The notes beneath the pieces were generated by a model. That model searched no databases. It worked only from the letters and a program-made list of their open reading frames with translations, and had not been told where the DNA came from. The position numbers and the translations under genes were made by a program. Shown here in pieces: positions 10,206 through 21,297 of a DNA stretch of 64,000 bases. Each line of letters begins with the position of its first letter. The first letter of the stretch is position 1. Origin of the DNA: Blattamonas nauphoetae (taxonomy: Eukaryota > Preaxostyla > Oxymonadida); the NCBI GenBank assembly GCA_033064195.1, contig JARBJD010000096.1, positions 1 to 64,000 on the forward strand, in the 5' to 3' direction.

Positions 10206-10544
10206 ATGATGGAAAACGGCGTAAAAAGCTCATTCTGTGTGAAAGAACCAACACAAGGTCATCTATTGGAGAAAAAGTCACAAAATGTTCCGAAAGACAT
10301 ATTCAACAGACTTGATAAGATTGGTCTTGGAAATTTCAGAAAGTGTCCGGACGATGCGGTTTGTGATAAATTGCGAAGGAAAAACGAGCAAGAGAGGAAT
10401 TGTAGCAGTGGGAGGAAGATCGAAAAGAGTGAATCGAATTTGACAGTCTACAACGAGAAAATGCCAAAATCAGAGGAGAAATTGAGCGAAAACAGTCCAA
10501 AACAGTCAATTATGCGATTCTTGAGAGATCCTGATGGCTCCTGA
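10206..10544 (+). CDS. Hypothetical small charged protein
   Basis: A 112-residue frame, rich in Lys, Glu and Ser, with no recognisable domain. It lies alone between an LNW upstream spacer and a decayed LNW relative. The composition is coding-like (hydrophilic, balanced), but nothing else supports it; it could be an exon or chance. Confidence 0.3.
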   Translation: MMENGVKSSFCVKEPTQGHLLEKKSQNVPKDIFNRLDKIGLGNFRKCPDDAVCDKLRRKNEQERNCSSGRKIEKSESNLTVYNEKMPKSEEKLSENSPKQSIMRFLRDPDGS

Positions 10545-10668
10545 GATTTGATTTGCGACGAGACAAAAAAGTGGTGAGTTTCTGCACATGAGAACAAAAA
10601 ACAATACATACAGTCTGATACACATCCAATACGCTGGTTGAGACGGGTCGGATCATCTAGATTCATAA

Positions 10669-11417
10669 TCAAACAAAGTTGGATGGTGAGAAGGTGCCTG
10701 AACTTTGAATCGGAAAGATATGATGCGAGAATGAAGAAAAGTTGAATATCAAACCTTTATGATGTCGATAGTGGCTGGACCTGTGAACTGGGAGGATTTC
10801 TGGGAGATCCTCAACTTCTAGACGAAAGGGAGACGAATGCAAGTTTTGTTTTAGAATCGCCCAATCTCTGAAGCCTTCATTTTCCAATGTCTGCAGTAAT
10901 TTCCTCCCCCTGCCCACAGTTTCGGCTCCTCCTGTCTTCCGAGTTCTGATATTGTCAGAAATGGACTCACCTTAAAGATGGATGACAGTAATCGCCATAT
11001 GATTGTGTATTCATCAATCCACGACATGAAGAGACGATTGTGACTGATCTGGACGAGTGAGGGTTCGATTCCGATCAACATCTCATGCAACACCACATCT
11101 CGGACAGACTGAGGGTCAATGTTGGATGGGGTGGAGAGGGATTGGATATCGTTTGTTGAGGCGAGACAGATGCCATATTGCATTATCACGAGAATGTCAT
11201 TCAGAATGCTTTTATCCCGAAGGACAGAGAGATCTCGCAAGTGAGGTGTCGAAAGCATTCCGGGAAAGAGTTTGGAGGAAACAATGCTTATTTCGAAGTG
11301 TGTGGGAAACTGTGTCATGAATCTATTGCTCCGGAGATGAAAAACAAGATAAATGACATTTCTTCGATCTGTGGATATAAATGACGAACTAGTTTGATGA
11401 TCAAGACACCAAACCAC
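10669..11417 (-). pseudogene. Decayed relative of the LNW family
   Basis: Two overlapping minus-strand frames (11417-10851, then 10917-10669) together resemble the second half of LNW proteins. The first reads LSTPSNIDPQSVRDVVLHE...HNRLFMSWIDEYTIIWRLLSSIFKVSPF, matching the LSTP...HETVLKQV...HLCVNRFSIIDG...LLARLLEISP core. The second frame begins KLLQTLENEGFRDW, the counterpart of HRMLRMEGFEDV. The shift between frames and the missing N-terminal third make it a broken host gene copy, unless a short intron lies between. It is more like the long relative at 15.2-18.1 kb than the 357-residue copies. Confidence 0.5.
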
Positions 11418-11445
11418 AATTCGTTTCTTTCTTCATCGGCTGTTA

Positions 11446-12849
11446 ATGGCCAATAACGAACTCAGACTAAAGGAACGGCAGCTTCCAAAACCGACGAATG
11501 GTGGTGTTGTCGTTTATCCAAGCAAAATAGACTTTGGATACCTCAAACGGGGAGGCGTCTACAAAGCTCAGCTTCTTGTCGCAATGCGTCCTGGAAAATT
11601 AGCCAGTGAATCAATTCAAATCCTCCCATGCCTCCATCGGAATATTTATGTTGTAGAACCACATGTCGAAGCCATTATCACTCTCCAAATTCAAATCTTT
11701 GCAACGCATGCAGGGAAAATATCTTCATTTCTATCTCTCACCACAACAAAACAGAAAGTGCAAGTCCGAGTATCATGCGAAATCCTTAGTCCACCAGAAT
11801 TTGAAATGAAGAAACATTTAAACAAAACAAATCGAGATCGCTCTAAAGTCACTCGGATCTCACAATCTATCCCATCCGAACTCCCTATCTCAGACATCTA
11901 CCAAATCACTATTCAACTGAAACGGACACCATCATCACAACTTTCATCCACTGATCAGACAAACACCTCATCAAAACCGAAGAGCATTCTAAAACAGTCA
12001 GAACCACCCCAAACAGAACCTCCCCCTGAGCCCCAGTCTCAACCATCAGAAAAAAATCAAAGGGCACGTGTTGTTGCCTTCGAAGGGGAGATTTTATATG
12101 AAGAAAAGGCCACAGGGCAAAACCCAAACATCAGACCTGTCGATCCAAAATTACAACAATGGAAAGAAGGAGATAACGATGATTCCTTTTATAATTTGTC
12201 TGAACTTACCGATGCAAAGATTAGATTAACGCCACACCTCCCCAAACGTTCGCAAATGGTCACAAGCCCACAAGCTGAGGCCGACCCCGATGAGATCGAC
12301 TCACTCGAAGGGACCGGCACAATAAACTTTTCTCAGCTCCAGAAAGCGACTGTTCTTGATCAGCAGAAGTCTCCAACCCTCTCAACCACTCTGTCCGAAA
12401 AAACAGAGTCGACAACGTCATCTCGCCATACGCCGCGCTCTCCGAAAAAGTCAGAGAACTCAAACGCTCTCATGCTTTCTGATGATGCCGATGATGACGA
12501 TCTTGACTGGGGCAGCGATTCGGGAGGGGAAGAGATCAAGCCTGTTTTTGACTCTCTCAAGAAAGGACAAATCAGCAAACAGGAACTGTTTAAGAAAGAG
12601 ATAGTTGAAGATGCGTTCCCGTCTGAGGATTCAGACATTGATTGGGGGGACGATCCAGATGAACTGCTGCCTGAAGAACCAGTCAATAGATACATCTCAG
12701 ACGCTGATTTTGTGATTGAAGCGAGTGTTGCTGAACAAATGAAGCAGAACGAGGCCATTTTTTCGGAATACGCCAAAAAGTTTGGAAAAAGCGATTCACC
12801 TGATGAACTCGTGAATAGAGAAGAGCTCGCACACGAAATGACGCTGTAA
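11446..12849 (+). CDS. ASH/MSP-domain protein with acidic tail
   Basis: A 467-residue single-exon protein. Residues ~20-125 look like an ASPM-SPD2-Hydin/major-sperm-protein type Ig-like beta-sandwich: it opens with VVVYPSKIDFGYLKRGGVYKA and closes with a strand KVQVRVSCEI. A proline/serine-rich linker follows (~150-330), then an Asp/Glu-rich tail with two DxDWGxD motifs (DDDDLDWGSD, DIDWGDDPDE). ASH domains are typical of ciliary, basal-body and centrosomal proteins, fitting a flagellate, but the exact orthologue is not clear. It runs divergently from the decayed LNW relative (29-bp gap). Confidence 0.6.
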   Translation: MANNELRLKERQLPKPTNGGVVVYPSKIDFGYLKRGGVYKAQLLVAMRPGKLASESIQILPCLHRNIYVVEPHVEAIITLQIQIFATHAGKISSFLSLTTTKQKVQVRVSCEILSPPEFEMKKHLNKTNRDRSKVTRISQSIPSELPISDIYQITIQLKRTPSSQLSSTDQTNTSSKPKSILKQSEPPQTEPPPEPQSQPSEKNQRARVVAFEGEILYEEKATGQNPNIRPVDPKLQQWKEGDNDDSFYNLSELTDAKIRLTPHLPKRSQMVTSPQAEADPDEIDSLEGTGTINFSQLQKATVLDQQKSPTLSTTLSEKTESTTSSRHTPRSPKKSENSNALMLSDDADDDDLDWGSDSGGEEIKPVFDSLKKGQISKQELFKKEIVEDAFPSEDSDIDWGDDPDELLPEEPVNRYISDADFVIEASVAEQMKQNEAIFSEYAKKFGKSDSPDELVNREELAHEMTL

Positions 12850-13063
12850 CTGACTTTATGGATTTCTTCATTTTCATTTCAAGGTGTATCATGATTTCTC
12901 AACCCATTCATGTCGTGGTTGGCTTCTTCCACGAACTTTTACTCTCACAGCCATTTCCTCTTTTCTTTTCTGTCCATTGAAGACAATATTCACCCTGCGT
13001 TCTCAGACAGAATGTATCGAGCGCTTCATTTAATGATTGGAGAGAGAAATACTCCAGATTTCT

Positions 13064-13076
13064 GACCCATAACGAG
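13064..13076 (+). promoter_or_regulatory. LNW upstream box, copy 2
   Basis: GACCCATAACGAG ends 24 nt before the ATG at 13101. Confidence 0.7.
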
Positions 13077-13100
13077 TGATTCGATTCAGAAAGAAACAGA

Positions 13101-14174
13101 ATGAACATGACAATCAATAAAATAGATACTTCATCAAGTACAACACACTCTAATTTGTCCTCCCCTCACTTGCTACTCTCAACGGATTGTTCTCCTTTCC
13201 TGAATTGGAACGAAGGAGAATTCGAAATTGAATCCGAAGTTTCCGTTGTATTTTGGTCTCTCGTTGCCACTGTCAAGTTGCAGCCTGCACTTGATGCCTC
13301 TCTGGAAGTGAAAGCAGTGACACTCCTCGAATATGTGCATCCACAGTTTCAAGGACAAGCAGATGATTTTCTCACCAGCCATGGGCAAACAACTGCTGAA
13401 TCTTTGACCAACTTCGTACAGTCCATTATGGTGCTCCTTTCTATACCCAGTCAGTCAATCGCCATAGCAGTAGTGAAGATACTCGGAAATCTGATCGAAA
13501 AATGGTCTCCTAAAGTCCGACTTGCCCTCGTCCAAGCTGATCTGATCCCTCAAATCATCGCCACTCTCAATCCACTGTCTCTTTCTTTTGCAGAAGCAGA
13601 ATCTATCCACATAAACCTCATGAAAACCATCAACTGGACCATCTGGCTCTCAACTCCGAATGAACTCCAACAACTCAGAATTAAAGATGACAATGAACAA
13701 CGAACTGTTCTCGAAACGATTCTGAAGCAAGTTTTGGCACCTTCGGAGAAGTATATTTGCCATTTATGTGTCAACCGCTTTTCGATCATCGATAGCAAGC
13801 AATCCGAGATTTTTATGTTTCTCCTCGCCGACATCCTCCAAATATCTCCATATTATCAACCGACAATGGATTTTGTCGTGAATATGCCTGTCATTCTCAC
13901 GATCCCAAGCAGTCTCACATTCTTCGAATATGATGATTCAACCTGGTCGTTTCTGTTTGAAATGAACTGTGCCCGGTGGGATTGGAACGTAATAAGGAGC
14001 TTCAAGAGACATATGTGGAAAACAGTGCATCGAATGTTGAGAATGGAGGGCATGGAAGATGTGATGGAAGAAAAGCTGCGAACCAACCAAGACATATTTC
14101 GTGGAAGTTTAATTGTTACCTACTCGATTGTATTAAACAACATACAGGGTATGAACCTCTCACGAAGTGGATAG
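13101..14174 (+). CDS. LNW-family armadillo-like protein, copy 2
   Basis: 357 residues; all conserved blocks are present (FLNWNEGE, VVFWSLVATVK, LVQADLIPQIIATLNPLSLSF, HLCVNRFSIIDS, VVNMPVILTIPSSLTFFE, MLRMEGMEDVMEEKL, tail IQGMNLSRSG). The first 195 coding bases plus 15 upstream bases (13086-13295) are identical to copy 3 (18310-18519); the rest diverges. That pattern points to recent exchange of the 5' end. Confidence 0.8.
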   Translation: MNMTINKIDTSSSTTHSNLSSPHLLLSTDCSPFLNWNEGEFEIESEVSVVFWSLVATVKLQPALDASLEVKAVTLLEYVHPQFQGQADDFLTSHGQTTAESLTNFVQSIMVLLSIPSQSIAIAVVKILGNLIEKWSPKVRLALVQADLIPQIIATLNPLSLSFAEAESIHINLMKTINWTIWLSTPNELQQLRIKDDNEQRTVLETILKQVLAPSEKYICHLCVNRFSIIDSKQSEIFMFLLADILQISPYYQPTMDFVVNMPVILTIPSSLTFFEYDDSTWSFLFEMNCARWDWNVIRSFKRHMWKTVHRMLRMEGMEDVMEEKLRTNQDIFRGSLIVTYSIVLNNIQGMNLSRSG

Positions 14175-15220
14175 AAACAGACAAGACCCAGCGATCCTTT
14201 CGACCAGTCTCTGCCTTCATTTGGACACAAAACACGGGTTGTGTGTGATCTTTGTCTGCTCTGGCATCACCTCATGATTTCGTGTGCCGAGCGGTTAGGA
14301 TTCTCTCTCGCCAGTCTCGCTCGATGATCGCCACACTCCCAATCCAGTTTCATCTCTTCTCGTCCCAGTAACTGCTTTTTGTCGTCACTCCTCAGTGCCA
14401 AAAGACATCAACACTGCGTTTATTCTCATCATCATCCCAAACAATGACAGTCTCCCGCCCAAAGTTAATTCACACCTCATCGTCTCGAGAGATATCATCA
14501 AACCGACAAATCTTCAGCAACAAGGATGTCTGATGGGTTATTGTGCCGTTTTCTTTGGTTTCTGTTCATCGAACTCGAAACAGGGACCGTGTTTGTGAGC
14601 CGTCTGATCTGTCGAATCTGATGCTGATTTGGTCCACTCAGCCACCCCAGCGTGACAAGACTCTTTTCGAAGTCGGTTTGCCATTCACTTTTTTCGGAAT
14701 GTTCCAACTAGAAAGTGGAAATGGCTTCGATTGAAATGCTCGCTGTCAAATGATCAATCTGGATAGTTAAAGTCGTTATCTTCAAAATATCCGACTATTT
14801 CCCCAAGGATTTTATGGATTATTGTCTTCATCTGACATATGAAATCGCGTATTTCGTTCTCGACGTGTTTGAGGGGTTTTTTCTATGTTTCTCGACAATT
14901 CCTCTTTTCTCAACTCTCAATTAACATCTATTCTTTCATGTGTGAAGAATTTCACAATCTCTGAACGATAAACGAGATGGCATGAACTGAGCAGATTTGT
15001 CAGGTTATGGGTATGATCATGATCAAATCACTATCCATGACAATTCAAATGCGGCTCGACGTTTGAGACGATTGATTGTATAGATCAGGAGAAAACACAA
15101 CGTAAACTTGATTCCTTTGATGAGATGAGAACAATCCATGAAATGAAAAAGAGAAGAAACACAGAACGTGTGTGATTCGTCCTTTCATGACAACACCACT
15201 GAATGTGGGAGTCGAGAGCA
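14175..15220. other. LNW 3' flank, then unassigned spacer
   Basis: The first ~210 bases are the LNW 3' flank shared with copies 1, 3, 10 and 12. The remaining ~800 bases show no convincing gene or repeat. Confidence 0.45.
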
Positions 15221-18147
15221 TCAGTCGGTCACATACCAACATTTTTTTCCGTCGAAATTTGCACCCAAATATCGCATCATTGGCAATGTGCCGTATTTCG
15301 TTTCATGAGAGTCGAGATCCTTCTTCACGAAGATGTATTCCAACACATCTTGCCATCCCTCTTCCAGAAAGTTCGGGACTGTTCCTCGAAGTTTCTTCTT
15401 ATCTTTACTTGCTATATGATAGTATAGATCACGATCAACGATCAAACTGAAGAAAAACACGCTTGCATCGAAGTTGTCGTTGAATAAACCAGCCACAAAA
15501 CGAGCGAAGAATCCAGTCCTGCTCAAACACAGAGCAACTTTACGTCGAGAACACAATTCGCAGATATTGAGGAAGACTCCAGCCCGTCTCTCTCCTTCAT
15601 GTTTATCGAATTCGCGAGGTCGGATGAAGAATGGGCCAAGAAAGTCGACGGACGGAGCAATCAGTCGCTCGAGCCGTGGCTGACACAGTCGATATACGCT
15701 GTAGATGGCTCGCGGAAGGCTTTGGATGACAAAATCGATGATGAGAGAGTCGAACGCTTTCGATTCGAATTTGTCGGAGAGTTGGTTCTGGTTGAGTGTT
15801 CGTTTCACAATTCCAACAGTTTCCAGATGAACATCGTCCCACTCGTCAAAATTTGAGTGAATTTTGAATGGTTGTGTCGAGAGGAGGGAAGAGATTGGTG
15901 CTTGATCCAAACATTCAATGTGGAGAGAGAGGATAGAATTGATGGTGTGGTAGTATTGTTCTGTTGTTCTCCCAGCCTTTCTGAACAATTCGGGAAGAAA
16001 GACTGATTTGAGTTGCCTTTTGTGGAATGCGCAGATCCGAAGGATGGTGTCGTCGTCCAAACACGAGTCGTTGCCAATCAGAGCAACAATTCTGTCCACA
16101 ACGTTGACGATATCGGCATCGGGGAGAGGGCAAACAAGTTCGGACGTGAGGATGAATGGTGGAGCGGATGATGATACGGCAAATTCATCCATTTCGCGTC
16201 TCACTTCTTCGAGATACGGTTTGTTCAGATTGCTTTTGAAAGGAAACAGATACGATTTGCTGAGAAAGTCAAGAATTGTTTCGTGTTCAGCATCATCCAA
16301 AGCGAAGGGATGAAGTGAGAGGTGGATAACATATTCTTTTGTTTGATTGTAGAAAGAGCGATAGAGGTCGTCCAGCTCGTTTCGAAGTTCATTTTTTGGG
16401 TTTTTCTGATTCATGTCGTCATACTCGTGCATCAAAGTCAGATGATCTTTCAACAATGCGACGACGTTGGCGTGGAGTGTGATGAAGTCAAAAGTGAAGG
16501 GCAGTGTTGACAGACCAACGGCATTCATGAAGAGTGGGAACCATTCCGTCCAAATGTGCCTCACAAATGCCATAGTGTTCGTGTAGTTCATGAACCGAAG
16601 GAATGCAGTGAGTATGGTGTCAGCATGATGCAGCTGAGTTGGTGTGAAGAGTGCCCAGAGTGTCTTCGACTCCAATTTCGACGTAGACACAATCGTCTCT
16701 TTCGTGTTAAGTGAGAATGTCCCATCTGGCGAGAAGACTAAATACACTCCACACGGAACACGAGACATGAACCACCGGAACGCGTGGATTCCTAAATCCG
16801 AGAACCGCTGTCCTTCGCTCATTCGAACAAGCAAACGTTCGAACAGCACAATCCACAACAGTCCTGTCATATACCCCTTTTCATCAATAAGACAACTGTT
16901 GAGCGCTTCGGGTGTTGCATGGGTCAACGATGTAGCAAGCTGTATCGTCATGTTCTTTCTCAGCTCATAAAATAAGCGTGTTTCGTCTGGTTTAGTTGAA
17001 TCGGTCTGGTCAGAGTGAAGGAAGTGTTCGGCTTCACTCGATAAGGGAAGATCCATCATGGAAACAAGTTCTTCCACAAATTCCTGTCCAATCTCTCCAA
17101 AAAACTGTCGAATTTCAGAAGAGGAGGAGTAAGAGTGATCGATCATCATTTGGGGCACGAATAATTCATATTTGACAGGAGCGAGATGCCAGAGCGATGA
17201 CCAGTGGGATAAACCGGAGTGGCAATGATATACCGCAAATATGAGCAGAATATCTTGAAAAACGGTGTAATGATTTCAGATTCGACGTTTGTGACGCGAG
17301 ATGGGTCTGTACCGATTTTGAGATGCCTGCGTATTTCCGATGGTGTGGAAAAGGTGAAAAAATCGTCCAATATCGATGTTACATGGTGGTGGAATTCCAT
17401 GGTTGCGTCAGACAACGGAATTTCGTGCGGTTTCAGCATTGAGAAAAGTTGTGGGAATAACCCTGTTACGGCCACTGCAACAGAGAAGTTCCTTGTTGTT
17501 TTCGACAGTCCAGCGTCAAAGAAAGAGAGAATAACTGTTCGGAGCGTGTCAGACGGAAGAGAGAGAAGATTGATCAAGGACGAGACCAGGCTTGTTTGAC
17601 GATCTTTTTCTTTTGGGAATATGGTTTCGATGAGTTGGCTGGAGGGCCTTTTGCGATATTTGATGTGAATGCATGCATATTCCAGGAAACGGACAGCATG
17701 ATTCATTTCGTTTTGTGACAGGTTCATTTTAGAGTTGACTTGATCGAAGAGTGAGATACACCCTTCCCGGAGATCTTCGATCGTGATAGAATCCTGCAAG
17801 ATTAACCTACAATCCGACATGATGGAGGCAGGAAGAGATGTCTCGTCATTTTCCAGGCGGTCTTGTTCTGGAATTGTTGGAACAGTGAGTCGCTTTCTTT
17901 TCATTTCGTATTGAAGAGTTTGCTTTGAAATTTGACAATATCGACGATCATAGGAAGTAACTGTGAGTACATCATCTGTGGATGTAATCGAATGCGAATC
18001 AAGTGAGGATTCGTTGTTGGTTTCAAGTGAGTTCTGATTTGTTGAATGAACGATATGTTTGTCCGAAGCCGAAGATTGAATACTTTGTGTCCGAGGACGT
18101 GATTGTGTTTTGCGATGCTTTTTCCCAAATTTATGCTTGGGAGGCAT
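15221..18147 (-). CDS. Long divergent LNW relative, two reading frames
   Basis: Two minus-strand frames (18147-17146 and 17158-15221) overlap by a few bases and probably form one gene of about 940-970 residues. The first begins MPPKHKFGKKHRK, has a Ser/Thr-rich head, then follows the LNW plan at low identity: FLEYACIHIKYR, LVSSLINLLSLPSDTLRTVI, GLFPQLFSMLKPHEIPLSDA, FFTFSTPSEIRRHL. The second frame continues as a helical repeat protein (SSSSEIRQFFGEIGQEFVEE onward). The frames can be joined by a 110-nt GT..AG intron (about 17108-17217; after ..IIATP, before FFGEIGQ). A one-base slip near 17165-17180 is the alternative and would keep more of the sequence between. No LNW upstream box precedes it. 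It may represent the full-length ancestor of the short copies. Confidence 0.55.
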
Positions 18148-18309
18148 TAGATACTGATCTGCCCCCTTCGTCGTTCATTACGTCAAGTCATCTCTTGATT
18201 GAACTCAATATTGCTTCTTCTTCACTAGTCACATTCTGCATTGGCATTTTGCAAAAAGTGGTGATAAACAAACGAAGACTTGGCGAAGAGAGAAAGTGCC
18301 AAAATTACC

Positions 18310-18519
18310 TCAGAAAGAAACAGAATGAACATGACAATCAATAAAATAGATACTTCATCAAGTACAACACACTCTAATTTGTCCTCCCCTCACTTGCTAC
18401 TCTCAACGGATTGTTCTCCTTTCCTGAATTGGAACGAAGGAGAATTCGAAATTGAATCCGAAGTTTCCGTTGTATTTTGGTCTCTCGTTGCCACTGTCAA
18501 GTTGCAGCCTGCACTTGAT
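18310..18519 (+). repeat. 210-bp block identical to LNW copy 2
   Basis: Bases 18310-18519 equal 13086-13295 at every position I compared. The left edge lies 15 bases before the ATG, and the upstream box is on the other side of that edge, so copy 3 did not receive it. Confidence 0.75.
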
Positions 18520-19395
18520 AACTGTCTGGAAGCGAGAGCCGTGAACTTTCTCGAATATGTGACTCTGTGTGAATGCGAATCAGCAGGTTCTTTTTTCACC
18601 AGCCATGGGCAAACACCTGATGTATTTTCGACACATTTCGTACAGTCGATTGTGATACTCCTTTCCATACCCAGTCAGTCAATCGCCATAGCTGTAGTGA
18701 AGATGCTGGGAACTCTGATCGTGTACTGTTCAACAAAAATCATTCTTGTCCTCGTTAACGCTGATCTGATCCCTCAAATCATCAACACTCTCGATCCACA
18801 ATCTCTTTCCTTTGCAGAAGCAGTCGATTTCCACATCAACCTCATGATCATCATCACCAGATCTCTCTGGCTCTCAACTCCACGTGGTCTCACCTCTCTC
18901 CGAACTAAAGATGAGAATGAACGACAATCTGTTCATGAGACTGTTCTGATGCGAATTCTTACCCCATCGGAGAAGTATATCTGCCATTTGTGCCTCAACC
19001 GCTTTTCGCTCATCGATGGTGATCAATCCTGGGATCTTCGAGATCTTCTCACCCAACTCCTCGAAATATCTCCATATCATCAACCGACGATGGATTTTGT
19101 TGTTCATATGCCTGTCATTCTCACAATTCCAAGCAGTCTCACATTCTTCGAAATGGAAGAGACAATCTTTTGTTTTCTGTTGAACATGAACTTAATCCAG
19201 CGGGAATGGAACACGCAAAGCGGAGAAGTGCAACAGATGTGGAAGACCGTGCATAGAACGTTGAGAATGGAGGGCATCGAAGAAATGATGGAGACAAAGC
19301 TGCAAAACGACCGAAACGAAGTTGGGGGATGGATTGTTCGCGAATCGATCAGATGGAACAACAAGCAGGGCATGAACCTTCCGAAACAAAAATAG
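18325..19395 (+). CDS. LNW-family armadillo-like protein, copy 3
   Basis: 356 residues from the ATG homologous to that of copy 2 (an in-frame ATG at 18280 would add 15 unrelated residues). All conserved blocks are kept, ending MLRTPSEKYICHLCLNRFSLIDGD-type core and tail NNKQGMNLPKQK. Unlike its siblings it has no GACCCRTAACGAG box; its upstream sequence belongs to the 5' spacer of the long relative (15.2-18.1 kb). It may therefore be silent or use a different promoter. Confidence 0.75.
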   Translation: MNMTINKIDTSSSTTHSNLSSPHLLLSTDCSPFLNWNEGEFEIESEVSVVFWSLVATVKLQPALDNCLEARAVNFLEYVTLCECESAGSFFTSHGQTPDVFSTHFVQSIVILLSIPSQSIAIAVVKMLGTLIVYCSTKIILVLVNADLIPQIINTLDPQSLSFAEAVDFHINLMIIITRSLWLSTPRGLTSLRTKDENERQSVHETVLMRILTPSEKYICHLCLNRFSLIDGDQSWDLRDLLTQLLEISPYHQPTMDFVVHMPVILTIPSSLTFFEMEETIFCFLLNMNLIQREWNTQSGEVQQMWKTVHRTLRMEGIEEMMETKLQNDRNEVGGWIVRESIRWNNKQGMNLPKQK

Positions 19396-19900
19396 AATCA
19401 AACTGCAACTAGCGAAGACTCGATCTGTTTCTGCCTTGTTCTGGACAACAACCACTGTTGTGAGTGATCTTTGTCGACTCTGGCTTCACCCCATGGTGTG
19501 GCTTGCGGGAACTATTCCGATTCTCTCTCGCCAGTCTCGCTCGATCGTCACCACACTCTCCTTCGCCGCCACTCTCACTCTCTCGCACTGCTCGTTTGCG
19601 GAGAAAAATGCGTCGATTGATGGATGGATGGATTGTGACGATTGATGCAGGTTTGCGTTTGCTAGATTGTTTTGTGATTGTTCTCCCAAATGGTGCTCTC
19701 TTGATGATCGATTGTAATGATGAAATGAGATTTCCGAATCGAACACACATCAACGATCGTCCTCGACTCTTCGGAAAGAAGGAAGAACCGAAATGCTTCT
19801 TTCGTCACACTAACCAATTACTCCTCGCTCTCCCTCTCGAAAAGAGATCACCCGAGAAGGCATCCAACTCACCAGCAACTCACATCAGAAACGATGGCTC
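19396..19900. repeat. LNW 3' flank of copy 3
   Basis: The segment matches the 3' flanks of copies 1, 2, 10 and 12 (strings CTCTCTCGCCAGTCTCGCTC, GTTTGCGGAG, GATTGATGGATGGATGG). No gene is seen. Confidence 0.5.
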
Positions 19901-19943
19901 TCCAAAGCAAGCCGTTCAGCAAGTTGGCGAGTAACAGAGCGAG

Positions 19944-21160
19944 ATGACTCCGCACTCACGCACTGGAAGTGCGGTGGAGAAGATGCAGTCTGTCCCGTTG
20001 CCAAACGACTCTTGGCAATCACCTCGGTCGAAGTCACAGTACCCGCATCCCCACAATCCTCCCTCCACAGAATTGGTGGAGAGGCGAGACGAAGTGAAGA
20101 GGAGGATCGATTCTTCGGGATTCTCCACAGAGTGGCTGGACATGTCGAGAAAGGGCGGAAAGCAGGACTTGGATGTGCTGAGCTGCGGACTGGAGAGTTG
20201 GTTGTGTGTGTTGATTCCGAGCGACACCGTCGACTCGGTGACTGTAGAGTGAAGGGAGGAAGAGACACTGATGGGCGCAACGACACTCTTCGTCCATCCC
20301 GATCTTCCCGACGTGCTGTTCGCACTCTCTGGCGCTCAGCTGCTTCTGGTCTCGCCGATCTCGAAGTCGACAATCGTTCTGACAACTCCGAATGGATCAG
20401 ACAGTGCTCAGTCGAGTTCTCAGCAGTTCGAATCACAACCCTTCGGTTCTTCGTCTTCCACACAGCACGACGCTCATCTCGGATCAACTTCTCCAATCGA
20501 CATCGTTCGAACACGCTCATGTCTGTGTGGGTGATTGGTTTTCTGATGAGTCGAACCATTGTTTCCAACAAGAATCGTGAATTGCTGCTTCTCTCGTCGT
20601 GTTCATCCACATCTGAGATCACAAGCATTCAACACCCATTGTGTCCATTCACCCTTCCCCTCCCCCCACTCGCCTCCTCCTCTCTCCTCGTCTGCTCCGT
20701 CGACACTGCCTTCTCTTTGTCTTCCATGGCTGTCGACTCGCTCATTCCATGCTCTGTCTGTTGATCTTCGCTCGTTCTCCAACTATGCTGTTGAATGTTG
20801 TCGAGCGATGGAACTTCGCTCTCGTCTCATCGATTGCCGTCAGAGTGCACTGCAAACAGCATTTCGAGACATCCTTTCTCTTTCAGAGTGCGAAGTGAAG
20901 GATCACTTGGAGTTCCACCTCACTCGATCCAACATCGTTCCCATTCTCTTTCTTCTGTCTCTCCGCCGCGTCGTCCGTCGCTCTCGCTGTGCTCTGACTG
21001 GCCGCTCGACCTGCCCACACTGGACGTGCTGTTGTTGTTGGACAGCAGTGTCGCAGAGAAATGGAGGAAATAACCTTGCCACACCCCTCTTTCTGACACC
21101 TCCACCTCATGTTAAGTTCTCTGCGTTGCTTCACTCGTTCATTCTCTCTCTTAATTAATA
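19944..21160 (+). pseudogene. Possible decayed coding relic
   Basis: Coding-like strings appear on the plus strand in changing frames: GLESWLCVLIPSDTVDSVTV (to 20252), then TTLFVHPDLPDVLFALSGAQ (20271-20534), then LSSCSSTSEITSIQHPLCPF (to 20764) and SLSECEVKDHLEFHLTRSNI (20559-21158 frame). Together they look like one beta-rich protein broken several times, but I cannot name it and cannot exclude introns. High GC and open frames on both strands make this uncertain. Confidence 0.3.
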
Positions 21161-21245
21161 AATTGTCTCAATCTTTGTTGTTTCCTTTTTACCTTCCTTT
21201 TCAATGATCATTTCATCTCAATATCATTCTTTCATTCTTTGTTCT

Positions 21246-21258
21246 GACCCGTAACGAG
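21246..21258 (+). promoter_or_regulatory. LNW upstream box, copy 4
   Basis: GACCCGTAACGAG ends 24 nt before 21283, where the ancestral ATG now reads ATA. The used ATG lies 15 nt further, in frame. Confidence 0.65.
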
Positions 21259-21297
21259 AATTTCATCTCCGAGTCAAACAGAATAACTACATTTGAC

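Noticed and set aside
11061-11072. GGTTCGATTCC, a perfect match to a tRNA B box
   Set aside because: The flanks do not form a T-stem, no A box or cloverleaf is found upstream, and the site lies in the coding sequence of a decayed LNW relative.
18280-18324. Fifteen extra residues at the start of LNW copy 3
   Set aside because: They derive from foreign upstream sequence; the homologous ATG at 18325 matches copy 2 and gives the family length.
19885-20628. 247-residue Arg/Ser-rich minus-strand frame
   Set aside because: Low-complexity composition in a GC-rich segment where all six frames tend to stay open.
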